Both the position numbers and the translations under genes were made by a program. From positions 25,368-89,367 of the IMG/VR virus record IMGVR_UViG_3300018417_000005: 64,000 nt of DNA; one strand, given 5' to 3'. Positions 17,256 through 25,820 of this stretch are shown here, piece after piece. The notes under the pieces were generated by a model that ran no database searches, was not told the DNA's origin, and was given only the letters and a program-made list of their open reading frames with translations. This DNA is from a virus. Within the stretch, counting starts at the first letter, position 1. Each line of letters opens with the position of its first letter.

Positions 17256-17263
17256 GATAAATA
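17256..17263 (+). promoter_or_regulatory. Late promoter (GATAAATA) for tail sheath
   Basis: Leader of about 30 nt with AGGAGAAG before the ATG at 17300, as expected for a highly expressed structural gene. Confidence 0.85.
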
Positions 17264-17299
17264 TAGTTACAACGCACTCTAAACTTAGGAGAAGAGATT

Positions 17300-20083
17300 A
17301 TGGCAACATTAGTATCGCCAGGCGTAAGTATTAGCGTAACTGATGAAAGTTTTTATGCACCTGCTGGTGCAGGAACAGTGCCTCTTATTGTAATAGCAAC
17401 AGCACAAGATAAGACAGCACCAGACGGAACTTCCACAGCCGCATATACTACAGCCGCAAACGCGAACAACTTATATTTAATCACTAGTCAACGTGAGTTA
17501 CTACAGAATTTTGGTAACCCATCGTTTAAGACTTCAGGTGGATCACCTATACACGGTGACGAAACAAACGAATACGGCTTAGTAGCCGCATACAGCTTTT
17601 TAGGAATTTCTAACAGAGCTTATGTATTACGTGCTGATATAGACTTATCAGAATTAGAATCTAGCGCAACAGCACCAAGTGCCGCGCCTGCCGACGGCAC
17701 AGTGTGGCTTGATACTGCATCTAGTACATATGGCCTTAAAGAATGGGACGGAACTGCCTGGGTACCGGCAACTGTTACTGTAGCGACTTCTACAAACTTA
17801 TATGCTAATGCAACACCAAAAGCGGCATACGGCATCGATGGACAGTATACTGTAGTTTCAACAGATAGCGCAGGCGACTCAACTAACAGCTTGACTTTTT
17901 ATGAAAAAACCTCAGGCACCTGGGATGCCATCGGCAGCGGATCCTGGACATCAGCTACATCAAGTGATTTTCAGTTTGCTACGCATACAACACTGCCTCA
18001 ATCCGCTAATGGAAGATCCAATGGTGATCCATTATCTGCTGGAGATTTAATGCTTCAGACAACAACTCCAAATAACGGCATAGATCTGGCAGTATATGAA
18101 TACAGCACATCATCTGCCCAATTTGTCGAAACTTCGGTGCCAGCTTATGAAACCCCAGCAATAGCATACGACGCATTTGAAGCGGCAGGGACATTAGTTC
18201 CTGGCGTATCATACGCAGATCGTAGCAGTTTCATCGCTAAGTGTGACTTCAAGGAGTGGAATGGCGAGTCTACTGTTACTGTAGCTAGCTCATCGGCATT
18301 AACAGACACAGATCTTTCGAACAGCTTAGTCGATGCGTCTAACGTAGCATTTAACATTTATGTTAATAACTCAACTACAGCTATTCCAGTTTATATTATA
18401 ACAGATAGCGACAGTGACGGAAATATTTCAGTAGATGATGTTGTTACTGATATACAAACTGCTTTGTCTGCGGCAAACGTAACAACTACGTTTTCTGATC
18501 AACTTAGTGCAAGTAATGTTGCTGGAAAAGTTACATTAATTAACACTGACGGCAGAGATATTACTCTTGCTGAAGGTGATATTGCTAACGTTACATTCCG
18601 TTTAGCGAATATTAACTTAACGGCTGGAACAACCAGTAACTTTACTACCTTAGTAATAGATCCCTCAGCAACAGAACCAGTCGGTGATACAGCAGACGGA
18701 CAGCTATGGTATGATGCAGATATTAGCACAACTAATGTTGATCTTCTGGAGCACGACGGTAGTACTTGGGTTACATTTACAGGCGACTTCCAAACTTCAG
18801 CAACTGAACCTACTTTACAAAGTGATGGCATTAGCGCACTTGCTAGTGGCGATGTTTGGATAAACAGTGCTGATACTGAAAACATAAAACTTTACAAATA
18901 TGATGGCGCTAGCTTTAACCTAGTAGACCAAACTGACCAGAGTAGTCCGGACGGCATTCTCTTTGCTGACTTTAGAACTACTACTGCAAGCCTGGACGCA
19001 GATGCGCCGAGTGCGGCACTTTATCCAACAGGCATGCTTGCTTGGAACTATCGAGCAAGTGGTGGTAATGTCAAACAGTGGAACGACACTGACAGCCTGT
19101 GGGAAAATTACAGCGGCAACAACGCAGACGGCTCTGGCATATTGCTAAGAAAAGCACAGCGTAAAGCAGTAGTTCGCGCAATGCAATCGGCAGTATCCTC
19201 AAATGAAGATATTCGTAACGAAACAAACCGTTTCAACATAGTAGCAGTTCCGGGTTATCCTGAACTAACAGACGAAATGCTTACTTTGAGCGTTGACAGA
19301 AAAGACACTGTGTTTGCTCTTATTGACCCTCCATTTAGACTAAGCAGTTCAGATACTGATATCCAAGCATGGGCTACTAACAGTAACAACGCAATAGAAA
19401 ACGGCGAAGATGGACTTGTTAGCGCAAGCAGTCAAGCGGCAGTTTACTATCCAAGTGGTTTAACAACTAACCTAGATGGAACAAACATCATGGTACCGGC
19501 ATCTCATATGGCATTACGTACAATTGCGTACAATGACCAAGTTGCTTTCCCGTGGTTTGCTCCAGCAGGGTATCAACGTGGTGTAGTTAACAACGTAACT
19601 AGTGTAGGTTATTTAGATGCGGCAGAAAGTGAATATGTGGCGGCTAGCTTAAACAACGGCCAACGCGACACATTGTATTTAAATAAAGTTAACCCGATTG
19701 CAACATTCCCAGGACGTGGAATTAGCGTATTCGGACAAAAGACTTTAAATCCTACATCCAGCGCACTTGATCGTATCAACGTTTCTCGTTTGGTAATTTA
19801 CCTTCGTGAACAACTTGACGACGCAGTACGTCCGTTCTTGTTTGAACCAAACGATGCGATTACACGCACTAATGCTAAGACTGTCGTTGACAGAATCTTA
19901 AGTGAGTTGATTACACAGCGCGGATTGTTTGATTATGTTACAGTATGTGATGAGTCTAACAATACACCTGCGCGTATTAATCGCAACGAGCTACATATTG
20001 ATATAGCTATACAACCTGTTAAGGCAGTAGAGTTTATCTACATACCTATTAGAATCCAGAGCACTCTGGGCTCAACAGGCTAA
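17300..20083 (+). CDS. 18: Tail sheath protein gp18
   Basis: 927 residues. The N-terminus (LVSPGVSISVTDESFYAP..AGTVPLIVIAT) and C-terminus (RLVIYLREQLDDAVRPFLFEPND, then RINRNELHIDIAIQPVKAVEFI) are classic sheath-fold strands. T4 gp18 is 659 residues; the extra length is a mid-protein insertion at about 110-600 built from beta repeats of the form GTVWLDT...LKEWDGTAWV, GQLWYDAD...HDGSTWV, GDVWINSAD..LYKYDG. These lie in the surface-exposed variable domain. The sheath contracts to drive the tube. A terminator follows. Confidence 0.95.
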   Translation: MATLVSPGVSISVTDESFYAPAGAGTVPLIVIATAQDKTAPDGTSTAAYTTAANANNLYLITSQRELLQNFGNPSFKTSGGSPIHGDETNEYGLVAAYSFLGISNRAYVLRADIDLSELESSATAPSAAPADGTVWLDTASSTYGLKEWDGTAWVPATVTVATSTNLYANATPKAAYGIDGQYTVVSTDSAGDSTNSLTFYEKTSGTWDAIGSGSWTSATSSDFQFATHTTLPQSANGRSNGDPLSAGDLMLQTTTPNNGIDLAVYEYSTSSAQFVETSVPAYETPAIAYDAFEAAGTLVPGVSYADRSSFIAKCDFKEWNGESTVTVASSSALTDTDLSNSLVDASNVAFNIYVNNSTTAIPVYIITDSDSDGNISVDDVVTDIQTALSAANVTTTFSDQLSASNVAGKVTLINTDGRDITLAEGDIANVTFRLANINLTAGTTSNFTTLVIDPSATEPVGDTADGQLWYDADISTTNVDLLEHDGSTWVTFTGDFQTSATEPTLQSDGISALASGDVWINSADTENIKLYKYDGASFNLVDQTDQSSPDGILFADFRTTTASLDADAPSAALYPTGMLAWNYRASGGNVKQWNDTDSLWENYSGNNADGSGILLRKAQRKAVVRAMQSAVSSNEDIRNETNRFNIVAVPGYPELTDEMLTLSVDRKDTVFALIDPPFRLSSSDTDIQAWATNSNNAIENGEDGLVSASSQAAVYYPSGLTTNLDGTNIMVPASHMALRTIAYNDQVAFPWFAPAGYQRGVVNNVTSVGYLDAAESEYVAASLNNGQRDTLYLNKVNPIATFPGRGISVFGQKTLNPTSSALDRINVSRLVIYLREQLDDAVRPFLFEPNDAITRTNAKTVVDRILSELITQRGLFDYVTVCDESNNTPARINRNELHIDIAIQPVKAVEFIYIPIRIQSTLGSTG

Positions 20084-20131
20084 CAGATCCACTACCTTAG
20101 GATCGAACTAGTGTAAAAACTAGGGGGAAAC

Positions 20132-20160
20132 AAGAAAGGGCTGGCAACAGCCCTTTCTTT
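20132..20160 (+). terminator. Rho-independent terminator after gp18
   Basis: Stem AAGAAAGGGCTG...CAGCCCTTTCTT with a GCAA (GNRA) tetraloop and T-run, 49 nt after the gp18 stop. The 20084-20247 gap holds this and the next late promoter. Confidence 0.9.
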
Positions 20161-20203
20161 TTGGCTGAATTAAAACATGAGTTTATCTTTTTTGGCTAAT
20201 AAT

Positions 20204-20211
20204 GATAAATA
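20204..20211 (+). promoter_or_regulatory. Late promoter (GATAAATA) for tail tube
   Basis: Leader of about 30 nt with TAGGAGAA before the ATG at 20248. Confidence 0.85.
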
Positions 20212-20247
20212 TCTGTATAGTAAACAAGTTCGTAGGAGAACATAAAA

Positions 20248-20880
20248 ATGGCAGAGAACATTATAACTAAATCAAAATTCGGTGTACCGTTAGCAGATGG
20301 TAGTGCCGGCATACTAATGCCAAAATTAAAGTATCGCTTTAGGGTGAACTTTATTGGCATAGGTGGAGAGGCCCGACCTCTTGCGCTAACACAGAATATC
20401 CAGAGTGTAGGACGTCCGAATTACACAGGTGATGAGGTTGTAGTTGATAGCTATAACAGCAGAATTTATATGCAAGGGAAACATACTTGGGAAGCGATTC
20501 AGGTTACACTTCGTGATGATATTTCAAACAATGTTGCAAAACAGGTAGGCGCACAATTACAGCGTCAAGTAAACCACTTCCAGCAGACTACACCGGCTGC
20601 GGCAAACGACTATAAGTTTGAAATGGAAATCGAAGTACTAGATGGCGCAAGCACAGAACCTACTGAAGTATGGTTCTTGGAAGGCTGCTTCTTAAACAAT
20701 GTACAGTATGGTGAAGGTGATTACAGCACTAACGAATCGCAAATTATTACTTTGTCAATTCGTTACGATAACGCTACTCATTACAGCGGTACTAACGATG
20801 GCAATGGCAGAAGCACAGCTATTAATCCGTTCAGCGACTTTGACTCAACTCTAGGCGGTGGCGGCTCAACAGCAGGTTAA
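20248..20880 (+). CDS. 19: Tail tube protein gp19
   Basis: 210 residues (T4 gp19 is 163; marine homologues are about 200). The core pattern MPKLKYRFRVNFIGIG...LTQNIQSVGRPNYTGDEVVVDSYNSR...GKHTWEAIQVTLRDD...FLEGCFLNNVQYGEGDYST and the final strand ITLSIRYDNATH is the tail-tube fold. Monomers stack as hexamers inside the sheath. The Gly/Ser-rich C-terminus is probably disordered. Own late promoter and terminator-isolated from gp18, allowing separate dosage. Confidence 0.95.
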   Translation: MAENIITKSKFGVPLADGSAGILMPKLKYRFRVNFIGIGGEARPLALTQNIQSVGRPNYTGDEVVVDSYNSRIYMQGKHTWEAIQVTLRDDISNNVAKQVGAQLQRQVNHFQQTTPAAANDYKFEMEIEVLDGASTEPTEVWFLEGCFLNNVQYGEGDYSTNESQIITLSIRYDNATHYSGTNDGNGRSTAINPFSDFDSTLGGGGSTAG

Positions 20881-20894
20881 GCTAGGAGAAAATA

Positions 20895-21833
20895 ATGGCT
20901 AGATCGGATTTATTCCCAAGTCTTTATTTTCGTGACTGGCAAAATGCGAATAGGCTAAAACCAAATTATACACCGCCTCGACAAAACTTTAACGGTTTTG
21001 TCGAGTTCGTGTTTAATCCTGACATCGAACCTCTAATAAGTGACGGAGTCGCATTCCGCACACAAATTAGTAGTTTAGTACAGAACGCAAAACTCCCGGA
21101 AGTACGATTTAATACAGCAGTTAAAAATCAGTACAACATGAAACGAGTTGTGCAAACCGGCGTAGAATATTCCCCAGTAGATATTGAAGTATTAGATACA
21201 GTTAACAACGAATGGTTAATTGTGTTTATGCGTTACTTCTCATATTTCTATATGAATCCGAGAAATAAAACTACAGACGGGCAAGGGAATAAACGTGACC
21301 AAGATCCAAAGCATTATCCAGATCTAGATTATGAGATGTTCGATAGTAATGTAGCAGGATTTAACTTAAACAAGCGAGCAAATTTCATAGACAAAATTAA
21401 ATTAGTTACCTACGCAGGCGGAAGGGGAGTTGAATACATTTTATTTAAACCTACAATAACTGCGTTTAGCCCCGGACAAATTGATTACAGTAGTAGCGAA
21501 GTTAGAAAATTTGGTATGAGTTTTGAATACGAAAATTTCACTGTTAATCAAACTGTAAACTTTACACTAGACGATTTAGACAGGGCAAGATTCGAAAGTT
21601 ATAATACATTATTTACTAGCGATGTACTAGATGCGCTAAACAAATACAAGCCCGGATTTAATAGAAGAGACTTAGACTTTATGGGAGACTCTTCGAGTAC
21701 AGGCAAACTAAATAGATCATCTCAGCCAGTTGTTCATCCTGCTCCAGATACAGCAGTAAATGACACTGACGGAACATTTAGCGGTCCGGCATTTGGCATT
21801 GACGGTACTACTCCAGGAGAATTCCTAAGCTAA
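20895..21833 (+). CDS. Second tube-like protein (baseplate tube initiator gp48/gp54 type candidate)
   Basis: 312 residues. It has tube-fold features similar to gp19 (FNGFVEFVFNP; NAKLPEVRFNTAVKNQYNMKR; EYSPVDIEVLDTVNNEWL; VRKFGMSFEYENFTVNQTVNF) but is longer. In T4-like phages the proteins that start the tube on the baseplate (gp48, gp54) share this fold and size. Shine-Dalgarno AGGAGA and a position just after gp19 support a tail role. Which of the two it corresponds to cannot be told here. Confidence 0.65.
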   Translation: MARSDLFPSLYFRDWQNANRLKPNYTPPRQNFNGFVEFVFNPDIEPLISDGVAFRTQISSLVQNAKLPEVRFNTAVKNQYNMKRVVQTGVEYSPVDIEVLDTVNNEWLIVFMRYFSYFYMNPRNKTTDGQGNKRDQDPKHYPDLDYEMFDSNVAGFNLNKRANFIDKIKLVTYAGGRGVEYILFKPTITAFSPGQIDYSSSEVRKFGMSFEYENFTVNQTVNFTLDDLDRARFESYNTLFTSDVLDALNKYKPGFNRRDLDFMGDSSSTGKLNRSSQPVVHPAPDTAVNDTDGTFSGPAFGIDGTTPGEFLS

Positions 21834-22267
21834 TGAGCTCCTCTATATACGATACATTTGGTAACGAAAAATCCTATAAGCTAACAGGCGATACTCTCGT
21901 TGCTTATTTAAAAGATGCTACTATAAAATTTCCTCTTCCGGAAGCATCCTCAGAAATACTTGGTCAACTTGCACAGCCGCAAGGCAAATCCTACGACCCT
22001 GCTAAGGTAGCAATGATAAACAGTAAATTAGTTAAAGCAGGCTACAGTAAGCCAAATGCAGATGCTATGACAAGTGTGTTAATGGAAGTAGCTTATACAC
22101 AGGGCATAGACCCTCTGGAGTATTTCGACGTAACTGGTAACACATTAAATCTTACTGTAGATGCTTACACCGCTATGAACAATTTACGTCCGGCAGGAAG
22201 CAGAGTAGGATTAATATCTCCTATTGTAAATAGCAACACAAGAGCCTCTGCTTTAATAAAACCATGA
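21833..22267 (+). CDS. Hypothetical structural/assembly protein
   Basis: 144 residues, starting in the stop of the previous gene (ATGA-type coupling). Pattern SSSIYDTFGNEKSYKLTGDTL, then AMINSKLVKAGYSKPNADAMT and a C-terminal LISPIVNSNTRASALIK. Probably a small baseplate or head-tail factor because it is fused by overlap to a tube-like gene before it and gp4 after it. Function not recognised. Confidence 0.55.
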   Translation: MSSSIYDTFGNEKSYKLTGDTLVAYLKDATIKFPLPEASSEILGQLAQPQGKSYDPAKVAMINSKLVKAGYSKPNADAMTSVLMEVAYTQGIDPLEYFDVTGNTLNLTVDAYTAMNNLRPAGSRVGLISPIVNSNTRASALIKP

Positions 22268-22734
22268 GCCGTTTCTCGCAAGCTATATACGAGGTCGCGA
22301 ACTCGGACAAGTATATAGGCACAAAAGCACCTTACTACAGAAGCTCATGGGAACGCAAGTTTATGGAATTCTGCGATAGCCATCCTAGTATAATTAAGTG
22401 GGCAAGTGAAAACGTAAAAATTCCCTACAGAAATCCGGTAACAGGCAAGTACGCAAATTATGTTCCTGACTTTATGATACAGTATGTAGATAAAACTGGC
22501 ACTGAGCATGTAGAACTAATAGAAATCAAACCAGCAAATCAAACTACATTAGAGAACGCAAAAGGAAAACATCAAGCACTAAGCGTAGCAGTAAATGCCG
22601 CAAAGTGGCAGTCTGCTCAAGAATGGTGTCAGCGTAAAGGAATACGATTTAAGGTAATAAATGAGGACCAAATTTTCTCTAAACCTAAAGCTCGTAATCC
22701 CAAGCCCCGCATCCCAAAAAAGCGTAGAAAATAA
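22264..22734 (+). CDS. 4: Head completion protein gp4 (nuclease-like fold)
   Basis: 156 residues (T4 gp4 150). Matches T4 gp4 in order: YRSSWERKFMEFCDSHPSII-type segment (24-43), WASENVKIPY, Y.PDFMIQY, and VELIEIKPA with the E-x-K of the PD-(D/E)XK-like fold. The C-terminus is very basic (KPRIPKKRRK). In T4, gp4 is added to the filled head before tail joining. The start overlaps the previous stop. Confidence 0.88.
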   Translation: MSRFSQAIYEVANSDKYIGTKAPYYRSSWERKFMEFCDSHPSIIKWASENVKIPYRNPVTGKYANYVPDFMIQYVDKTGTEHVELIEIKPANQTTLENAKGKHQALSVAVNAAKWQSAQEWCQRKGIRFKVINEDQIFSKPKARNPKPRIPKKRRK

Positions 22735-22742
22735 GATAAATA
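22735..22742 (+). promoter_or_regulatory. Late promoter (GATAAATA), leaderless
   Basis: Spans the gp4 stop codon; ATG at 22748 is exactly 5 nt after the element. Confidence 0.7.
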
Positions 22743-22747
22743 AAATT

Positions 22748-23101
22748 ATGAGCATAGATAAAATTGGAATCATATTCGGAATACTTTCAGGATTAGCAAC
22801 TGGCGGATATTTCTTATACGACAATGTAGCTACAAGTAACGATGTAGAAGCACTGGCATCGGTTATAGAACAAGCAATTGCTGATTCCGAAAAACGAGAC
22901 ACCGAAGCCCAAATTGAATCTGAAAAACGTGATATTGATTTACAAATTATTATCTATAACAACGAATTACGAGAATACACTGAGGAAGGATTAGCTAACC
23001 TCAGCGACACAGAACGTCAAAATTATGACGACATGATAAAAATAAGAGACGGCCTTCAGGCACGTAGAATGTTATTGATAGGTCTACCAGGAACACAATG
23101 A
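22748..23101 (+). CDS. Membrane-anchored coiled-coil protein, possible inner spanin
   Basis: 117 residues. One N-terminal membrane segment (IGIIFGILSGLATGGYFLY, about 6-24), then a charged helix of about 70 residues. This is the layout of an i-spanin (inner-membrane anchor with periplasmic coiled coil). The next gene, overlapping by 4 nt, encodes an exported protein, like spanin gene pairs. The start at 22748 is set by the promoter 5 nt upstream; an in-frame ATG at 22661 would lie inside gp4. Spanin role is inferred from layout only. Confidence 0.55.
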   Translation: MSIDKIGIIFGILSGLATGGYFLYDNVATSNDVEALASVIEQAIADSEKRDTEAQIESEKRDIDLQIIIYNNELREYTEEGLANLSDTERQNYDDMIKIRDGLQARRMLLIGLPGTQ

Positions 23102-23358
23102 AAACACTACTTAAATCTTTAATTATAGGCACTTTGTTTGTAGCTATGCTCGGCTATTCCCAACCACAGCCAGCTAGGTACCCAGACGGTACATATATAC
23201 CAGGCATGGTAGTAATTTATAATCCTCAACCACGTTGGGTTAACTGTGAGATAGTATACGTAGATCAGTACGGCAGCCGCCCGCTGTATTTTGCCATACC
23301 GCCGCAGTCTTATAGTAGCCCTATCTACAACAATTACCGTAGTTGGTATTGCGGATAA
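23098..23358 (+). CDS. Small exported protein, possible outer spanin-like partner
   Basis: 86 residues with a clear signal peptide (MKTLLKSLIIGTLFVAMLGY). The mature part is rich in Pro, Tyr and Gln and has two Cys (WVNCE; SWYCG). Classical o-spanins are lipoproteins with a Cys lipobox; here the cleavage region reads LGYSQ with no Cys, so it would not be lipidated in the usual way. Overlaps the membrane protein upstream. Confidence 0.55.
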   Translation: MKTLLKSLIIGTLFVAMLGYSQPQPARYPDGTYIPGMVVIYNPQPRWVNCEIVYVDQYGSRPLYFAIPPQSYSSPIYNNYRSWYCG

Positions 23359-23383
23359 ATCCATTATCTAGGTAGTAAATTCT

Positions 23384-23391
23384 GATAAATA
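23384..23391 (+). promoter_or_regulatory. Late promoter (GATAAATA), leaderless
   Basis: ATG at 23397 is 5 nt after the element. Confidence 0.7.
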
Positions 23392-23396
23392 CTGTT

Positions 23397-23600
23397 ATGA
23401 TGAAACAGTATAAATACACCACCAGTTGTTCAATTACTCCTGACGGAGAAATTCTCAATACAGAGAAAACCCACGGCGAGGCGACACCACCGGAAGATTG
23501 CTATATCTCTCCATCAGACCCAGAATATGATAGGGTCATGTCCGCAAGCGACGACACTTATAACATTGAGGTAACTTACCTTGATGTGGGGGATACTTAA
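23397..23600 (+). CDS. Small acidic hypothetical protein upstream of gp16
   Basis: 67 residues, acidic, starting leaderless behind a late promoter. It is in the same reading frame as gp16, separated only by one TAA codon, so ribosomes finishing here sit exactly on the ATT start of gp16. This suggests translational coupling, or readthrough giving a fusion. No domain recognised. Confidence 0.6.
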   Translation: MMKQYKYTTSCSITPDGEILNTEKTHGEATPPEDCYISPSDPEYDRVMSASDDTYNIEVTYLDVGDT

Positions 23601-24086
23601 ATTACTAAGAAATTAGAAGAAACTTTCGGACTTCCTCCGATTGAAGATGTAACTGAGGATTTCGAAGAAGAAACTGTAGAAGAAACTAGACAAGAAATTG
23701 AGCTTGTTAGTAACGCACTTACAATTTCAGAAAAAATCAACGATGCCTTTAAAGATGTCAAAGGACTAGACGACCACGAATCAGAAATGGACGATGTTGC
23801 GTTAAAAGCACTTGACAGCTATCAACAGCTAATGGATTTAGGCATGAATACTACTGATATGGCCGCAGGCAAGATATTTGCTGAGGCTAGTAACATGCTT
23901 AAGATTGCGTTAGAAGCCAAAGACACTAAAACTAAAAGAAAGTTAGATCAAATCGACTTAATGCTTAAGAAAGCTAGACTAGATAAAGTGCGAAACGATA
24001 GTGGAAACGGTGACGAAGACTCTGTTAAGGGTCATGTTTTCGATAGGAACGAATTATTGAAGTTGATGAAAGACAGCTCAAAGTGA
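23601..24086 (+). CDS. 16: Terminase small subunit gp16, ATT start
   Basis: 161 residues from ATT at 23601 (T4 gp16 164). The N-terminal KKLEETFGLPPIEDV is typical for gp16 of T4-like phages, followed by a central coiled-coil region (KALDSYQQLMDLGMNTT) and a C-terminal KGHVFDRNELLKLMK. gp16 recognises DNA and regulates gp17 in packaging. There is no ATG, GTG or TTG between the in-frame stop at 23598 and the ATG at 23787, which would lose 62 residues including the conserved N-terminus. GGGGGA lies 7 nt before the ATT. Confidence 0.82.
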   Translation: MTKKLEETFGLPPIEDVTEDFEEETVEETRQEIELVSNALTISEKINDAFKDVKGLDDHESEMDDVALKALDSYQQLMDLGMNTTDMAAGKIFAEASNMLKIALEAKDTKTKRKLDQIDLMLKKARLDKVRNDSGNGDEDSVKGHVFDRNELLKLMKDSSK

Positions 24087-24093
24087 TAAATTA

Positions 24094-24687
24094 ATGCCGT
24101 GTCATGTTTTGATAGCCAATTTTCGAAGCGGAAGTACTTGGCGTTGTAAAGGTATAGCATCCGAGAATAACGCTAAAAATCTCGGAGAATATTTCTATAT
24201 GCGCCCTTCTTACGGATTGCACTTGCTAGGACCTGGTATATATTATAAGAGAAGATACAAAGAATTGTTAAATTATGAAAATTGCGTAATTAAACTAACA
24301 CCATCTAATACTCTTATAGAAAGAAATTTAGATAGAATGTTAGAAATAGTCGACAGTGCAGATACAATAGAATACTTATACCGAAAAGATTTTAAAAAGC
24401 AGGTTCTTAGTTGGATAGCCGCAACTACATCTTCGGGAGGCTACGGAGAACATTCTAGAGGAGTCAGTGTTTGTGTTCCCGAAATTAATGCAGACATAGT
24501 CCAGAATGCAAGTAATTTCCTACAACAAAATTACGAATTAATGGGTGAATTATATAAGCAACGACCAAGCAGAGTTAATTGTTTAGAAGATATTGGCTCT
24601 ACGCCATATCACCGTGAATACTTTTGGCCAGACCGTATACCAGACATACCGAGCATAGATGTCTCTGCCTATTTTCCCACAAAATGA
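24094..24687 (+). CDS. Stf0-like sulfotransferase
   Basis: 197 residues. The N-terminal LIANFRSGSTWRC (about 6-18) is the 5'-phosphosulfate-binding loop (xRSGSTx). YLYRKDFKKQVLSWI (about 95-109) matches the 3'-phosphate-binding motif of Stf0-type enzymes (RxDxxxQxxS). It would move sulfate from PAPS to an unknown acceptor. It lies between the two terminase subunit genes, 7 nt after gp16, so it is made late. Confidence 0.65.
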   Translation: MPCHVLIANFRSGSTWRCKGIASENNAKNLGEYFYMRPSYGLHLLGPGIYYKRRYKELLNYENCVIKLTPSNTLIERNLDRMLEIVDSADTIEYLYRKDFKKQVLSWIAATTSSGGYGEHSRGVSVCVPEINADIVQNASNFLQQNYELMGELYKQRPSRVNCLEDIGSTPYHREYFWPDRIPDIPSIDVSAYFPTK

Positions 24688-24693
24688 TAAATA
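24686..24693 (+). promoter_or_regulatory. Late promoter (GATAAATA)
   Basis: Overlaps the sulfotransferase stop; ATG at 24722 with GGAGCGG Shine-Dalgarno. Confidence 0.75.
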
Positions 24694-24721
24694 AGTGTAA
24701 CGGCATTGGAGCGGAACAAAC

Positions 24722-25414
24722 ATGAAACTTAAAGATTACTTATCCGAATCATTTAATAAAGAATACGGTTATCGCGTAAAAATCGCAGCCGATTGTGGCA
24801 CGGATCAAATGAGCAAGCTAGAATCTTGCCTACAAAAATACAACCTTGTTAGCGCAACTGCGTGGAAGCGTACTCCTATCGAGGAAAACCCATCAGAATT
24901 TGTACGTGCTAAAGGCTGTCACTTTACTAGTGAAGTATGTGCCTCAGATATAATACTAAAATACCCAGTAAACGAAAGAATTTTAGAAGTATGGTTATCC
25001 GTACACATGGGATTAGACCATGAGCGAGTTTTAGTTTACGGCGTTAAAGAGCCTAGACGAATGGAAGCTGATATGGCCGCAGAGCGCGTTAAAAATGACG
25101 AAGGTCGTAGCGTAACAGAAGAAGATGCGGTACTAGGTAGCGAAGACCAAGAACATTACACCGCGCAAAACGAAGACGTAAATGCTAAAGGACTGTTTGG
25201 TGAAGAATATAATCAAGCGTTTCTTGCTAGCTTGGCAAAAATAAAAGAAGAGAAAGGCGCAGACTATTTCCGTTGTTACCCAACTAAAGATCAACTTATG
25301 GGCGACGACATGAGAGCATTATGGGATAACATTACTGGCATGCCTAACATGGGACGCGGCAACGAAGCAACTAAAGAAGTTGACATCATTTCACAAAGTT
25401 CTAGGAGAAACTAA
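24722..25414 (+). CDS. Putative capsid-targeted internal protein
   Basis: 230 residues. Begins MKLKDYLSESFNKEYGYRVK: a short basic/hydrophobic start ending in LSE-S, like the T4 capsid-targeting peptide (MKTYQEFIAEA in IPIII) with a gp21-type cleavage site. The rest (AADCGTDQMSKLESCL; VWLSVHMGLDHERVLVYGVKEPRRME; ADYFRCYPTKDQLMGDD) is not recognised. It precedes gp17. Confidence 0.55.
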   Translation: MKLKDYLSESFNKEYGYRVKIAADCGTDQMSKLESCLQKYNLVSATAWKRTPIEENPSEFVRAKGCHFTSEVCASDIILKYPVNERILEVWLSVHMGLDHERVLVYGVKEPRRMEADMAAERVKNDEGRSVTEEDAVLGSEDQEHYTAQNEDVNAKGLFGEEYNQAFLASLAKIKEEKGADYFRCYPTKDQLMGDDMRALWDNITGMPNMGRGNEATKEVDIISQSSRRN

Positions 25415-25809
25415 TGAACGATATGCGTAAATTAATGGAAAGTGTTTCTTCACTGTATCAAGAAGAACCTATTGTTGAAAATAATAACAGCGATGCCGGC
25501 GAACGTGCCGACGAGCTTGAAGCAATCCAAGAGCAAATCATGGAACTAACCGAACAAGCATTAAGTTTGTTAGACGGTATTGATCAAACAAGAGCAAGGT
25601 CATACTGGTACGGACATATTATGTCAGCCGTAGGCAGTGATAGCTATTTTAGTGGAAGTGCTACATCTATGAGAGATTCAATAGATGCCCTACGCGAAGA
25701 ACAAGAAGAAGCAGACATGTACGGTCCACAACACGGGTTAGATGATGAAGACGACGAAGATCCTATTGCGGCTCGAAATGCAGACGAACGTTATGGGTCG
25801 ATTAAATAA
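25414..25809 (+). CDS. Acidic protein with possible capsid-targeting start
   Basis: 131 residues, strongly acidic, helical. The N-terminus MNDMRKLMESVSSLYQEEP has LME-S at residues 7-10, a possible prohead protease site. Overlaps the previous gene by 1 nt; AGGAGA Shine-Dalgarno. Could be a head-core/scaffold-like component. Confidence 0.5.
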   Translation: MNDMRKLMESVSSLYQEEPIVENNNSDAGERADELEAIQEQIMELTEQALSLLDGIDQTRARSYWYGHIMSAVGSDSYFSGSATSMRDSIDALREEQEEADMYGPQHGLDDEDDEDPIAARNADERYGSIK

Positions 25810-25820
25810 GGTAACTAAAT

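Noticed and set aside
22661-22747. Upstream ATG extending the possible inner spanin
   Set aside because: It lies within gp4 and would put 29 polar residues before the membrane anchor; the late promoter sets ATG 22748.
23397-24086. Single fused gene with readthrough of TAA at 23598
   Set aside because: The two parts have different character, the second part alone has the usual gp16 length, and a Shine-Dalgarno precedes the ATT. Kept only as an alternative.
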